This document shows, piece by piece, positions 12,743-24,702 of a stretch of DNA of 64,000 bases. Under the pieces are notes generated by a model. That model was given only the letters and a program-made list of their open reading frames with translations, was not told the DNA's origin and did not search any database. A program made the translations under genes and the position numbers. The first letter of the stretch is position 1. The number at the start of each line of letters is the position of its first letter. The DNA is taken from positions 53,295,098 through 53,359,097 of the forward strand of contig JBANSL010000020.1 in the NCBI GenBank assembly GCA_037127255.1, given 5' to 3'. This stretch comes from Persicaria tinctoria. Lineage: Eukaryota > Streptophyta > Magnoliopsida > Caryophyllales > Polygonaceae.

Positions 12743-13994
12743 GGCCAAAATGCATAAAACCACCCTTTATTCACCATTGTTTTCAATTAACCATCCCTTA
12801 TTCAAAAACTTTCACTTAACCACCCCTTATAACAAACTATTTGCAAGTAACCACCCATCCTCCCATTTTCCCTTAAACTTCCATAATTTAACTTGAAAGT
12901 GAAAGACTAAAATGCCCCTAAATGTGTTTTTAGTACTCTACTATTATTTTCCTATTTTTATAGTCTTGTGAAATAAATCAAAGGTAGGCATAAACACATT
13001 CAAGGCGAAGCACGAACAACCTCCACCTAGATCCCTATCAAGTAGACTTATCAATCGGGTCATTCGGGTCAGGTCATTTCGGGTTTCGGGTAAAACGGGT
13101 CCCGAGTTGACTTGAACACGGGGTTGACCCGATTTCGGGTTTGTTAATTTCTATTTTTTAAATTAAAAAAAATCACGATTTGGTAATTTTGCAATAATTT
13201 TAAAATGCTAAAATTAAAGACGTGGTTCTTAAGTTATAGCGCTTGTAATTATATACTATATTTGATCTAAAATATTTTATTATTTCTCGTAATTTTTAAT
13301 AAAATTTAAAAATATCTAAAATATCAAATATTTAAATAATTTTTTTAAAATAAATAATTTCATGCAATTAGTATTAAACATAGAATTGTTTTAATATTTT
13401 AATGTTTTTTAGAGTTTTTTATCTTCTTAAAAATGTGATGAAAAATCAAAAATCAAATATTATCGACCGGAGGGAGTATTATACAATACAAATAAATATA
13501 AAAGTTGATTTGAAAATGAAAGATCAATTGATTGTAATTATAAAATGTAATAAACTGGAATCTCCATAAAAAAAAATTAATCATATATAATTATAAATCA
13601 ATCGGGTTAATCGGGTCACCTAGTCAATTGGGTCAAAATTACTGGGTCAATCGAGTCACCGGATCTAAACCCAGATGACTCGAAAAATTACCAGATTATC
13701 AGGTTCGAGTCGGAAGAGGTATGACTACATCTGACCTACTAGTATAGGGGGGCACAAATTGCATACATTAATGGTAATTTTGTATAAATAATAATAAATA
13801 AAAACTATAAAACCAAATTTGGGGACATTTTCGTCTTTTACTTTCAAGTTGAATTTAATTGAAGTTTAATTTAAAGGAAAAATGGGAGGATGAATGGTTA
13901 CTTGCAAACAGTTTGTTATAAGGGGTGGTTAAGTGAAATTTTTTTAATAAGGGGTGATTAATTGAAAATAAGGGTGGTTTTATGCATTTTGGCC
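12743..13994. mobile_element. Non-autonomous MULE with 9-bp target duplication
   Basis: A 1252-bp element. Both ends read GGCCAAAATGCATAAAACCA inward, and the inverted repeats extend about 160 bp. The 9-bp AAATATAAA occurs at 12734-12742 and again at 13995-14003. Nine-base duplications and long inverted repeats are Mutator hallmarks. No transposase. The core (about 13050-13720) is a separate GGGTC-rich sequence, probably a nested insertion, together with a GGAGGGAGTA MITE end near 13470. Confidence 0.88.
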
Positions 13995-14316
13995 AAATAT
14001 AAAAGACAAATTTGTGAGTTTTAGTTAAACAACATACATTGCAAACTCCAACTCTACTCTTAGCCGAGCCTAGGTGGCATACATTTGGATTTCAAGGGTG
14101 GGAGATTGGATTTGGAGACTTTGAAATTAATATAGGGATGTTTCTTTTTAAGATATTGACTGGACTTCGTCTATTATAGAGAGGAGAAGAGAGGTTTATT
14201 TGTTAGGTTAATTTATTTATTTGTTAGAGGAAAGTCTCGTTGGGCTCGATAGAAAGCCCAACATATAAGTTAAACTAGGATTTATCATTATTCAAAAACT
14301 TACCATATTTGTTGAT

Positions 14317-14501
14317 TGTTGTAAATCGAGCAAAAATGAGTAGGAGAAAGGCAGAGCAATGAGAGATTTATATTGTTTGTGTTCCATCTTGGAGAGTACA
14401 AGGCCATATATATAGGCCAAACACAACTTGTGTCATCATGGTGGGGAGTTAGAAGGTGAAAGGCAAGGGAGGTGGATAATTCACCCATCAATATTACAAC
14501 A
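14317..14501 (-). repeat. 3' LTR of the 14.3-22.6 kb element
   Basis: 185 bp, TG...CA ends, nearly identical to 22375-22559. Preceded by TSD TTGAT. Confidence 0.88.
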
Positions 14502-16301
14502 CTCCCCCTTGAATGTACACCTCTAACATTATAAATTGTCTCGTTAAAAACCTCGCCTAGAAAAACCCAAATGGGGCAAAAACTAGGACTAAGGGAAAAA
14601 GAGTACATATATCGTTTGATACGCTTTTGGTGATACTGCCTAGTTAAAAACCTTGTCAGGAAAACCCAGTGGGACAAAACCTGATCAAAGGGAAAAAGAG
14701 TGCAGTGCGTATATTCTCCCCCTCAAATCAACAACTTTATCATTCTGATAAGCACTTCAAACTTCTTGATAATGCCGACTTCACGAGTTGTATGGTCGAG
14801 TCTAAAAGTCGTCATCGATGTATGAAAGTTAAAATATCTTCATGTATCACACTTGGCTTCGATGCAATAGACTTCCTCGTCTTTGGTGATGAGCTGCTTT
14901 CAATGCACAAATATAAGGTACTTCAGGACCTAGTGTGCTTTTCATCTTTTGATACGAGGGATCCGATGTATAGATGGTGTATAAGTTGTCTCATTAAAAA
15001 CCTTACCTTGGAAAAATCCAGTGGGATAAAAACCAAGATTAAGGAAAAGAGTACAACGTTATGTATAGTACGTACTTCAGGACTCAATACACTATGTCAC
15101 CACTTACACAATACTTTAAGTACTATAAGCACCATTTGGCTTAATCATGTACATATGACGAGGCTTTCATATTGATGCTTCGGGCATTTCAAATTAATCG
15201 ATCATTTTACTTACATTCTTCTATTAATGATCAACTTGAGTACACAACTACTATGCCCGTCAATTATGGTTAGAGTCGGTTCATCGACAACCAAATATTA
15301 TATCCACTGCTGGTGAATATATTTTCATATCATTCACTGTAGACTTTTGTGCAATTAATCATTGTTTACAACTTCATTTCGCTTATTGCGGTTTTGTATA
15401 AACATCCACTTAAAACCAATGATGTTATACTTTCCGATGTTGGAACTACGGGTCCAATAGCATCATGCTTGAAGAATACATCTTTGCATGAATTCCTTCT
15501 TTCTATCTCTTTTACCATCATTTCGATGTTTCCATGAGCTCTTTCTACTTCCGGGGAATTCTAAAGTGAGAGCCTAGTGATCTTCAACACTTCTGATGTA
15601 TTTGAGACTCACTTGATTTTGTTGGTTTTCGGAGTTACTTCTGGAACCTCTAAATGAGCTAGCTAGTGCAATATATGTGACTTAGTCACTTTCTTGGCCT
15701 TAGTAAATGCATTTGATGGCTTTTTGCTTAACCATGTAATTATCATTTGGTGTACATAAGTGTTGAACTTCTGGTTCACTTTCATTTATCCGCAGATCCC
15801 AAATGATAGAAAAGTTGCTTTCATGCAATCTCTTACTTTAATATAGTCTCATTTCCTCCCCCCCCTAAATACCGAGCATTTTGACCACCTTTATAAAGCT
15901 CGAGGTATTTGATATCATTAGGGACTCAAACCCCATGTATCATTCAACTTCTTTGTGGTCTTTTAGTTAAATGTGGAGGAGGCCTCAGAACATATACTCT
16001 CTTTTGGAGATAATTTGGGAGAAGTTATCGTGTCAAATTCGAAATGCAAAATTGCATGGGCCCATTTGACTAATGACTCTTCTAGGTCGTTGTGAGCTAC
16101 TATATGCTCCTCAAACATTCTCTACCTTTTCATATGACCAATGTGTTAAGACATCTATATTGGAATAACATTAGTCCATATGCCGATGTTTTATGTTCGT
16201 AGTTGTCTCATTGAACTCGGACAAGAGACATAAGAGACTTTGCATTTACTTTTTACTATATACGGTCTTGTTATTATTTTGCCAAGAGAACAAGTCGTAC
16301 A

Positions 16302-19131
16302 TGTAACGGCCCAGAATTATGATTTCCGGGTTACGTTTCAAGGGATAAAACCCCTTGTTCGGATCTTGCAATCCAGGTACGGGTTGAGTTTTAAAACAAA
16401 ATATTTGTACTAAAAGAAGGGATTTCGAACCCTTAAAGATCGCGGATCCATTGGGGATCAAATACCTGCCTTAGTCTAATCGTGAAATCGAGCGAAAGAA
16501 AAAAAATAAGGTTGAGTTCAAATACAATCCGAAAAGGAGTATAAAAGAGAGAAAGTGTGGTGGTCTCTCAACCTCTCGATCTAACGCCAAAAGTCTGAAC
16601 CCGCCAAGCATCCACATAAGCAACGATAACGGCTAGCGATTACCTGAATCTAAAAAAAATGAGGGGGATCTGGGTCAATCATCAGGTCACTCATGCGCGT
16701 ATGTAAACACACTCTGAGAGGCATATAATAAGCATCCTATTCTTAAGATGAAATGCGTAATGTCATGCGTAAATTAAATCACATATATATACTGACAGTT
16801 TAATATAATGCAGAAAGCGATAAATGGATCCACACAGAATGCCAAGTGGCATGTCCCTCTCGTACCTCCACCCCCTTTCAATAGGGCGGAGACTGGCCAG
16901 TTCGGTGCTATAGCATATCAATTTCCTCGTGGTGGTGCACAAACCACGGCATCATCATATCATATCATCTCATCGCTTGCCCGATGGTGCTGGGCTATCA
17001 TATCATGCTCATATAGACTCGATTGACTCAGGGTACCCGATGAGGCTGGGCTACCCTATGACCCTAGAAAAGACTCTAGGACTATCACAGATAACGGCCG
17101 TTCTCTTGCAAGGACATATAGCAATCATATGATTTTCATTTTAGTTCCTAAGCGTGATTCTAAGTCGTATGGTGCATGGACACTAGCCTACTATATAACA
17201 CCCAGTGCATAGAGCGCCCATCATGAGTAAGTTCAAAGAACTTACCTGGAGTAGCATATCAGCAAGATGAAAAGCAGCAAGATATAAGCAAGCAGGTTAC
17301 AGATCACCTAGCAATTATTAATAAATATGCATAAGTAAACTGCACACAACGGGATCCATTTACCACTACGAAACATGCTCATCAATCCCTTAATCATAGC
17401 ATCATCAGCATCCTTTATCTCAACTTATCTCAACATCTTATATCATCTTATTCCATTGTCATTTCCATAACTGGCTCAATCATATTTCAATCCATATAAT
17501 CTCACTAGCTAGTCCGGTTGTTAGTCAAAACAATTACTTCAAAATTTATACTTAGCCATTTCTAATTCATAAAATATTTAATCTTTAAAACTACTTCCAA
17601 AAATCCGATTAAATAATTCCGGCATACTTTACTTTAATTAAAATCATCCTTCTAGGGACTTAATAATTTTCAACCGTTATTAAATAATTCAATTTATATA
17701 CTTTAAAACCGAGCCCTTTTAAATATCGACACACAAATCAATTTCTAAATAATCAATTATCGGTTATCGGTTGAACATTTAATTAATAAGTTAATTAATT
17801 AAATAAATAACGAATAAATCTGAACCGAACCAACGCTTTTAACCCAAACCGAACCGAACCCGCTAAACCTCAAACCAACCCGGTTCATCGAACAAAACGA
17901 AATTAAATAAAATGAAATGGGACCCACGGCTGACTGGGCAGCGGATGGAGCCCACGGCTCATCTTCCTCCTCCGACTCCCGCCTGCTCGCTTGCAGGGTT
18001 CGACTCCTGCCTCCGCGGCCTTGGCTCCGCCCAGCGCGACGCCGCGTTAGCCTCGACTCTCCCGCATCACCCGGACACTCCCCGCCTGCAGCTCACTACC
18101 ACTCGCCCGGTCGCACCCCCACAAACGCTCCCAGCCGCGCTCGTGCTCGCCTCTGCCTCACTAGAACCCACGCTCGACCCTCGTCGGGGCTCTCGAGCTC
18201 GCCGGAGCTCTCGAGCTTGTCCAAGCTCCCCACTCTCAACTCACACACACTCTCTTCCCGACCTCTAAGCGGAAAAAGGAGGGACGAATTTGAAACAAGG
18301 AAGGAACGAAGCTACAAGAGCTCACCGAGGTGATTTCGCGGAAGTCGGAGCTATCGATCGGAGTTCTGGGCATCGTTGGTTGCTCGCGATGGCTCGTCGG
18401 ACCTGCACCGGACATGGGTGAGCGCGATGGTAGGGCTCGAGAGTTGTTTGGATCGGAAACGAAGGGGAACGGCTTACCGGAAGGTTGTTTTGCGTTTGAA
18501 TGGGCGGTGGATCTTCGGTGGCTCGTCGATGGCGTCGAGTGCTTCGGGGGCAGCCTTTGTTGCTCTTCGATCAAAGAGGAGGAGGCGAGGATGACAACGA
18601 CGATGAAGGAGCTCCAAGGCGTGGTGTGTGGCGATGGTGCCGAGAGGAGGAAGTGACGGTGATGGAGGAGGGATGATTGATGATGAAAATGAAAATGAAA
18701 ATGAAAGGAGGAGGGAGTACAGGTGAAGAGAGATTGGTGATGGACAGCGGAGTGGTGATGGTGAGGGATGAATGACGGGGAGGGGTGTGGATGTGAAGAG
18801 GTACGTTGAGGGTGGAGTGTGAATTTGGTTAAAATCTTGGTCAAATAAATACCCGAAAGTAATCCCGAATACGCGAATTTTGAACCCCGAAATTAGTTCT
18901 TGACAGTTAGTTTCTTTGAATCTCGTTTTCTCGATTAATTAGATTTATAAAATCGAAAAGGATATCACACTACGATAATTATTTTGAATTTCCGAGGAAA
19001 AGTGACGGAAATCGTTCGCTAAATTTTCTATTCCGGTCGGAATCCGCTAAACGAGTTTTAAATCCAATTTAAATTCATTTTTAATTTTCCTTTTTTCGAA
19101 AAATTATGATTTGAAAATCCGAGCCTTTACA
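16302..19131. mobile_element. Nested solo-LTR-like insertion, 2.83 kb
   Basis: Begins TGTAACGGCCC and ends GAGCCTTTACA, with GTACA on each side (16297-16301 and 19132-19136). TG...CA ends plus a 5-bp duplication indicate an LTR element, and I see no second LTR copy inside. A solo LTR of a large Ty3-gypsy element (Tat-like LTRs can be this long) is the best reading. A GC-rich island at 17910-18640 has overlapping open frames on both strands of low complexity, and I do not call these genes. Confidence 0.72.
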
Positions 19132-19938
19132 GTACATGTATGGTCACCCTTATTCAGGATCTTCCGGTCCTAGGATCTTCTAATCCTTTGGTGGGAATTC
19201 ATGTGAATTTCAATGATCTTACAAATCATCGTTTTACCTGCGCGACCAAGTGCCACAAAGAATAAGATTTTATCATCAACTAACTTCTAGTTAGTGACAT
19301 CATAAGTTTCAATGGGATAACATTCTAACCATTGAACTCTATACATGGTGATCCATTTAATTAATCAGATGCCGTTAACCGGGTATTTTCAGAACTTCTG
19401 TTGGTGTTTAAATACATGTATGAAACTAATAACCAACTACGTGTATTCATTAGATACACTTTATCCTTATTCATAATGTTCTTCGGGACATTAGAATTAA
19501 CCGTACAAAGATGACCTAGTTATAAGCCACAACAATAACTTTGGTTGCGCGCTTAACCATTACCTCTTTTACACCTTCCACAGGAGGGGCATGCTTCGGG
19601 TCATGCTTAGAGGATTGTTAGAAAGTGGCCTTGTAAACCAGATCATGTTTTGTGGTTATTTATATTGGTTGTACTAACCAAACAAAAATAGTTCTGAATA
19701 TGCCATAACCCATATTCCATGTACTTCTTCAAGACTATAAATGTTTAAAATAAGATCTTATATACTCTGCTAGAGTTTATAAGAACATAAAATTAGAGTC
19801 TTCAAGCTCTTATGCATGCTGTGATGAAAACTCACAATATGGTGCATTAAGGGAATAATAATAATAATAAAACTATGTAAAAGATAATACTAAATAGTAA
19901 AGCATACTACTATTAAGAAACATGAATATCAACAACAA

Positions 19939-21114
19939 ATAATACTAAATGACTAATAGTATTCAAATCACATAGAGCTCCTGCCTCTCTCTAAAACACC
20001 CCTAAACCGAGAATCCCCTTCAACCCCATCACCTTTTAATCCTTCCACCACCATAATCGGGTCCTGAAATTGATCTCTTCACCACCTGTTTCTCCTCTCG
20101 TGGGTGAATTTTGCCTGAGTTTCGGGCCGCTTTCCCCCTTGGCAAACCCCCAATCTGTGTACCCCAAAACCCTAATTTTCGAATTCGAAGTCCCCTGCTC
20201 TCAATCAGTCTGGTTCTGGGTGGGTTTCGATCCTAATCGGTCGTGTACGGTGGTCTCGCCGTCGTTTTGGGTTCCGGTGCGTCTGTTCGTGCTTGGCCTC
20301 CTTGATGTTTTCTCCGCTCGTGGTGGTCGTCCGGCCTCCTCGATGCCTTGCAATCTGCTTGCTCCCGTCGTTGTTGGCTCCCATCGGTTGTTGCCGGTGC
20401 GGGTGTCTCCATTCGGTCGTGTTTTCGCCGACGGTCTTGCTGCGCGGGCTCTTTGAGCCACCTTTAATTTCCTGCCCCTTTGCGGAGGAATTAGGGGAAA
20501 AAAAATTAGAATGAATTTTAATATATTAATCTGATTCTTTGGATTGATATATTTTATTCGTTCTTAGTGAAACCCACCCGATAAGGGTAAGGGTAAAACA
20601 AATTCCTGAAAGGGCTCCAAAATCCCGTAAGGGTTTGAAAATCACGTTAGGGTTTGAATAAATTCTCTTTCGTTAGAAAGGGATTTAAGGTGCGCATCTT
20701 AAAGGGTGGTTCTTGGTTGTGATCCCTATTGCTCTTGGCGTTCCTCTTCCGTGTTGGAGCTCTGACAACCGGTGTCGGGATTGGCTGGGGTCGTGGCGGT
20801 GTGTATCGAGGCAACTCCGTGTGTAGGAAATTCCTGTGAGGATCGTCTTCGCTGCCCACAGGACTGGCTCCTGATTTACCGTTGGCCAACGGTGTCGCCG
20901 CTTGGGGATGCTTGGCATTGGTCTTAGTCTACGTTGTCTCCAGCATGTACGGGTTTGGCTCGCTTGCTCGTCCGGGATTGTCGCCTCCCACTTTGTTGTT
21001 GTTGCACCTTTTTATATGTAGTGACGGTTTCACCGTCTGCCGATCTCGTCGGCCTCTCGAGTTGTCAGGTATGCCTGATTCTCGAATTATTTCCTAATCA
21101 AAAAAAAAAAAAAA
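19939..21114 (+). mobile_element. Poly(A) retroposon (LINE/SINE-type or processed transcript)
   Basis: ATGAATATCAACAACAA occurs at 19922-19938 and again at 21115-21131, immediately after a run of about 15 A. A long variable target duplication plus 3' poly(A) marks target-primed reverse transcription. The 1.17-kb body is GC-richer than its host and has no recognised domain. It may be a 5'-truncated LINE or a retroposed transcript. Confidence 0.78.
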
Positions 21115-21289
21115 ATGAATATCAACAACAATAATCTTAACTAATTAAATTAATGTCAACTTCAGGTGACAAGAAAATTTAACATAGATCTTCGAAACCT
21201 TTTATCACCTACGTCAGGAGGCGGTATTCTTATATGCAATTTTATCGTTTACTGCGGGAAACTGATTGAGAAACATTAAGGAGCATAGA

Positions 21290-21990
21290 TGATTTGTTTA
21301 TCTGGATATACGAATCATCACTACAAGGATGACGTTTACCGGTTCGTCCCTACGAGGGTGCGGTTTATCATTCATCTATTTCGGGAGATATGTCTATTCA
21401 TCTGCTTCGGGAGATGAAGAATAAAAATATAATATACAAATACAAGTAAATAAAATAAAATAAAATAAAATAAAAGGCTAATCATTGACGCATCACTACA
21501 GGGATGAAAATATTTGGTTCATCGCTTAAGGGATGAAATTAGTCGATCTATCTCAAAGATACGACTTGTTCATTCACCTACTTCGGGAGATGAGAACGTT
21601 AATCTCTTTCGAGAGATATGCCCGTTCATCTACTTCGGGAGATGAGAGAGAAAACAAATATAGTTTAAATAAATAAAATAAAATAACATGCATATGAATT
21701 AACTAAACATAAATAATAATAAATATAATTTCATCACTACGAGGATGAAATTTATCGGCTCGATCATCTCTACAGGAATGAGATTTATTAATTACATCGT
21801 GTGATTTATCAATTTCGATTTCCTCACTTTCATCCACTTCGGTGGATGAGATTTGTAATTAATTTATTCGCTTCAAATGTTAGATAATTGCGATTATATA
21901 TTTCATATCCACTTCAAGGAATAAGATTCACCGCTTCAGGGGTCCATATAATATACATCGTCTTCGGGGATGTGTTCATATACTTCACAA
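21290..21990. repeat. Array of short CATC/GATG stem-loops
   Basis: Degenerate motifs such as CATCTACTTCGGGAGATG and TCATCACTACAGGGATGA recur many times. Each has CATC and GATG arms around a 7-10 nt loop. They lie inside the 14.3-22.6 kb element near its 5' LTR. Confidence 0.65.
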
Positions 21991-22374
21991 GGGCAAAATA
22001 TGCAACCCTGAAAGTTTTAAGCAATTTTATGTAATTATACAAAATGTAAAGGCCAATCTGCAATATTTAAGAAATTCCAGGCCAATCATGCTGATTACGT
22101 GTTGTAAATCGAGCAAAAATGAGTAGGAGAAAGGCAGAGCAATCAGCAAAACAAAACAAAGACAAAAAAAAAATTGACATATGTATATAGAAGCAGATCA
22201 ATATATGGATTTGATCAAAGGACCAATGAATTTGATTGAATAAAAGACCATCTCGCCGACGAGAAGAAACGAGGGGAGATCTGACTGCCGATTTGACAAA
22301 GCAATCGGTTTAGGTGTGGCAAAGCGATCGGAATCGGTTTAGGTATATTGGGTAGAGGCTTCGTGCTGATAACG

Positions 22375-22559
22375 TGTTGTAAGTCGAGCAAAAATGAGTA
22401 GGAGAAAGGCAGAGCAATGAGAGATCTATATTGTTTGTGTTCCATCTTGGAGAGTACAAGGCCATAGATATAGGCCAAACACAACTTGTGTCATCATGGT
22501 GGGGAGTTAGAAGGTGAAAGGCAAGGGAGGTGGACAATTCACCCATCAATATTACAACA
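22375..22559 (-). repeat. 5' LTR of the 14.3-22.6 kb element
   Basis: 185 bp, followed by TSD TTGAT at 22560-22564. The inner edge carries the primer-site-like sequence (CGTTATCAGCACGAAGCC on minus). Confidence 0.88.
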
Positions 22560-22564
22560 TTGAT

Positions 22565-23652
22565 GACTTTATTATTGTCGAAAATACTCAACATAATCCA
22601 TTATAAAAAGGGTAAATTGCATTAAAACACCCCTTAAATAAGAAGGTTTGCTCAAAACCACAATTTATATGTGAAAGTGCAAAAAACCACCCATTATATG
22701 GTAGATGTTATCAAAACATCACCCCCTTCTGAATGTTGTTATTATTTCATCGAACTCAAATGAACCAAAAAATAATGATGTAACAATTTATCATCAATTT
22801 TATGTTTAACTGAATGTTTTTGATAGTCTCGGGTGAACTCTAATTATCATCATTGTATCTACCTATGTATGTCGGTACCGATACTGATCTTTATCCTAAA
22901 CTAAATGAGTACCGTCTAAAATACTCTCTTGGGATGTCGCCAACGTTGGTGAGAGGATCGATGGTTCATCATGATTTGGAGGACAACGTTGACATCATCA
23001 CACACGATTCTATAGACCCAAAAATCCTTCATATCGGTCATGTGTGATAAGCATAATACCCTAGCCCTATTACAAAATTTTGAAATATGTTAAAGAGTTA
23101 AATATGTGTGTAAAGTTGTATTAAAAAATGTTCTTTTTTATAAAAAAAAAAGAGAGAGAAAGAAAAAATATCATTCATCACAACTTCGTTCAACATCATT
23201 GTAGAGTCATGTGTACAATTTTGTCACAATCAACAAGATAAGAGTATGTCTACTCCAAATAGGCAAAAGACCCAAATGAAGGTAAGTCGGATCAAATCTA
23301 TAATTTGGTTGCCCATTCACGCCACTCTATGTCTAAAGCATAAAAACTAGCGGAAAATAATAATTTTTTTTAAAAGAAATTATAATAATGCTTGAATAAT
23401 AAATTATCTTTAATTTTGGGAGATAAAAATTTGACTGGTTGCCTATTCACACCACTCTCATGTCTATACAATGGCACAATCAAAGAGTGTGTGTTTGGGG
23501 TGGAGGTTTTGAAATGCAGAACGAGTAACCAGAGTTTCAAAATAGTAGAGTTGAACATAAAAATTTTGTTCACTTTTTGTTTAATTTTCATTGGAACGTG
23601 TATGAAGATAAGTATCCAACATTGTGTACTTGATTCTCCCTAGACACGCATC
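22565..23652. repeat. Diverged copy of the local repeat family
   Basis: 22830-23165 matches, with much divergence, the units at 29880-30200 and 31586-31915 (shared words GTTGGTGAGAGGAT and TAGACCCAAA). 23480-23652 matches 30390-30569. Only short broken frames; function unknown. Confidence 0.6.
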
Positions 23653-24702
23653 TGATACGGGGTTAGCCGTGAGATGGCCCGATCTTCGACAAACAAGCAA
23701 GAAACTAAAGAACGGAAGCAAGAAACAAGAAAGACTCAAATAAACAAGACGACGCAGCAAAGCAACTATCAAGATTCGACCAAGAAACCTCAAGATCGAT
23801 CAAGAACAAGGCAAGACTCGACAAAGAAAGGACTGACTCGATATCGACGAAACAAAAGACTCAAAGACTCGAAATTTCAGATGCAAGAATTGAAAGACAC
23901 GACCGATAAGGACTGAGTCGATCTATATAGAACAAGATAAAGACCCCAGGCCTCCTTAGAGGGTAGGAACCAACACCAATGACTATATAACCCGCCTCTG
24001 CAAACACAACCAAGCGGACAACTTGGAGGCACAAGGAGGGGGCTTGTGGATACTCGGATCACCAAGTCTTGCGAAGTTGATGAACACAAAGCAAACCAAG
24101 CTAAAACGATACCAATTCGCAACTGAAGAGCACAACTCTATTCAATCGACAACCACTCATTGTGTTTCCACACAAAAAGAGAGTTTTTCTATTCATTAAG
24201 TTCCTCCAGAATTCAATGGGAGATAATCGGCATATATAGCCTTACAAGGGCTGCTGGGCCGATTTTAATAAAAGAAATAATAAAACTAATCAACTTAAAG
24301 GAATTAAATAAATAACCTCTAAAGTTTCCTAAAATAACTTAAGTAAAAGAAATACTAAAATAGGAAATAAATATAATGTTCCAAGACTTAATAAAATCCC
24401 GTCAAAACCAGCGACAACTCAAAGAATGTGGATTTCGGCCAAGCTCTAGGTCGAATCTGGAAAAACCTTCAACACCAAAGTTGTAGATCTTTTCGTCCTC
24501 GTTCCAACAAGATATGGCACGCCTCAATCCGATTAATATTGAATCCGTACGACCCATTTTACAGAGACGTCGAAAAGCTGTCAAAAGTCTAAACGAGTGT
24601 AAAACGCCAAGCTTCCACCTTTGGACCTTCTCCCATGGTGGAACCTTCTTCTTACTTTTTAGAAAGACATCATCTGAAGGTGTCTTGGATGGTCCCGCAT
24701 CA
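23653..24702 (-). repeat. 3' LTR of the gypsy derivative
   Basis: 1050 bp. Its outer end TGATACGGGGTTAGCC matches the inner end of the right LTR. Confidence 0.87.

Larger units (their letters stand above)
14317..22559 (-). mobile_element. Non-autonomous LTR retrotransposon with nested insertions
   Basis: Two 185-bp LTRs (14317-14501 and 22375-22559) differ at about four positions. They begin TGTTGTAA, end TTACAACA, and are flanked by TTGAT at 14312-14316 and 22560-22564. A purine tract (AAGGGGGAG on minus) abuts the left LTR, and a primer-site-like sequence (TTATCAGCACGAAG on minus) abuts the right LTR, so the element reads on the minus strand. Without its two nested insertions it is about 4.2 kb. 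I find no gag, protease, RT or integrase, so it depends on other elements. Repeated phrases such as AAAAACCTTGTCAGGAAAAC at 14520-15060 are non-coding. Confidence 0.85.

Noticed and set aside
17912..18844. Overlapping long open frames in a GC-rich island, both strands
   Set aside because: Low-complexity Ser/Pro/Arg/His composition on opposite strands, inside a solo-LTR-like element. This is typical of a GC-rich stretch with few stops.
20070..20456. 128-codon frame inside the poly(A) retroposon
   Set aside because: Shadowed by open frames on the other strand, no domain and no conserved motif. GC-rich composition explains it.
23674..23916. 80-codon frame repeated at 27778-28020
   Set aside because: It lies in the LTRs and is duplicated only because they are. 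Lys/Gln-rich low complexity, opposite to the element's reading direction.
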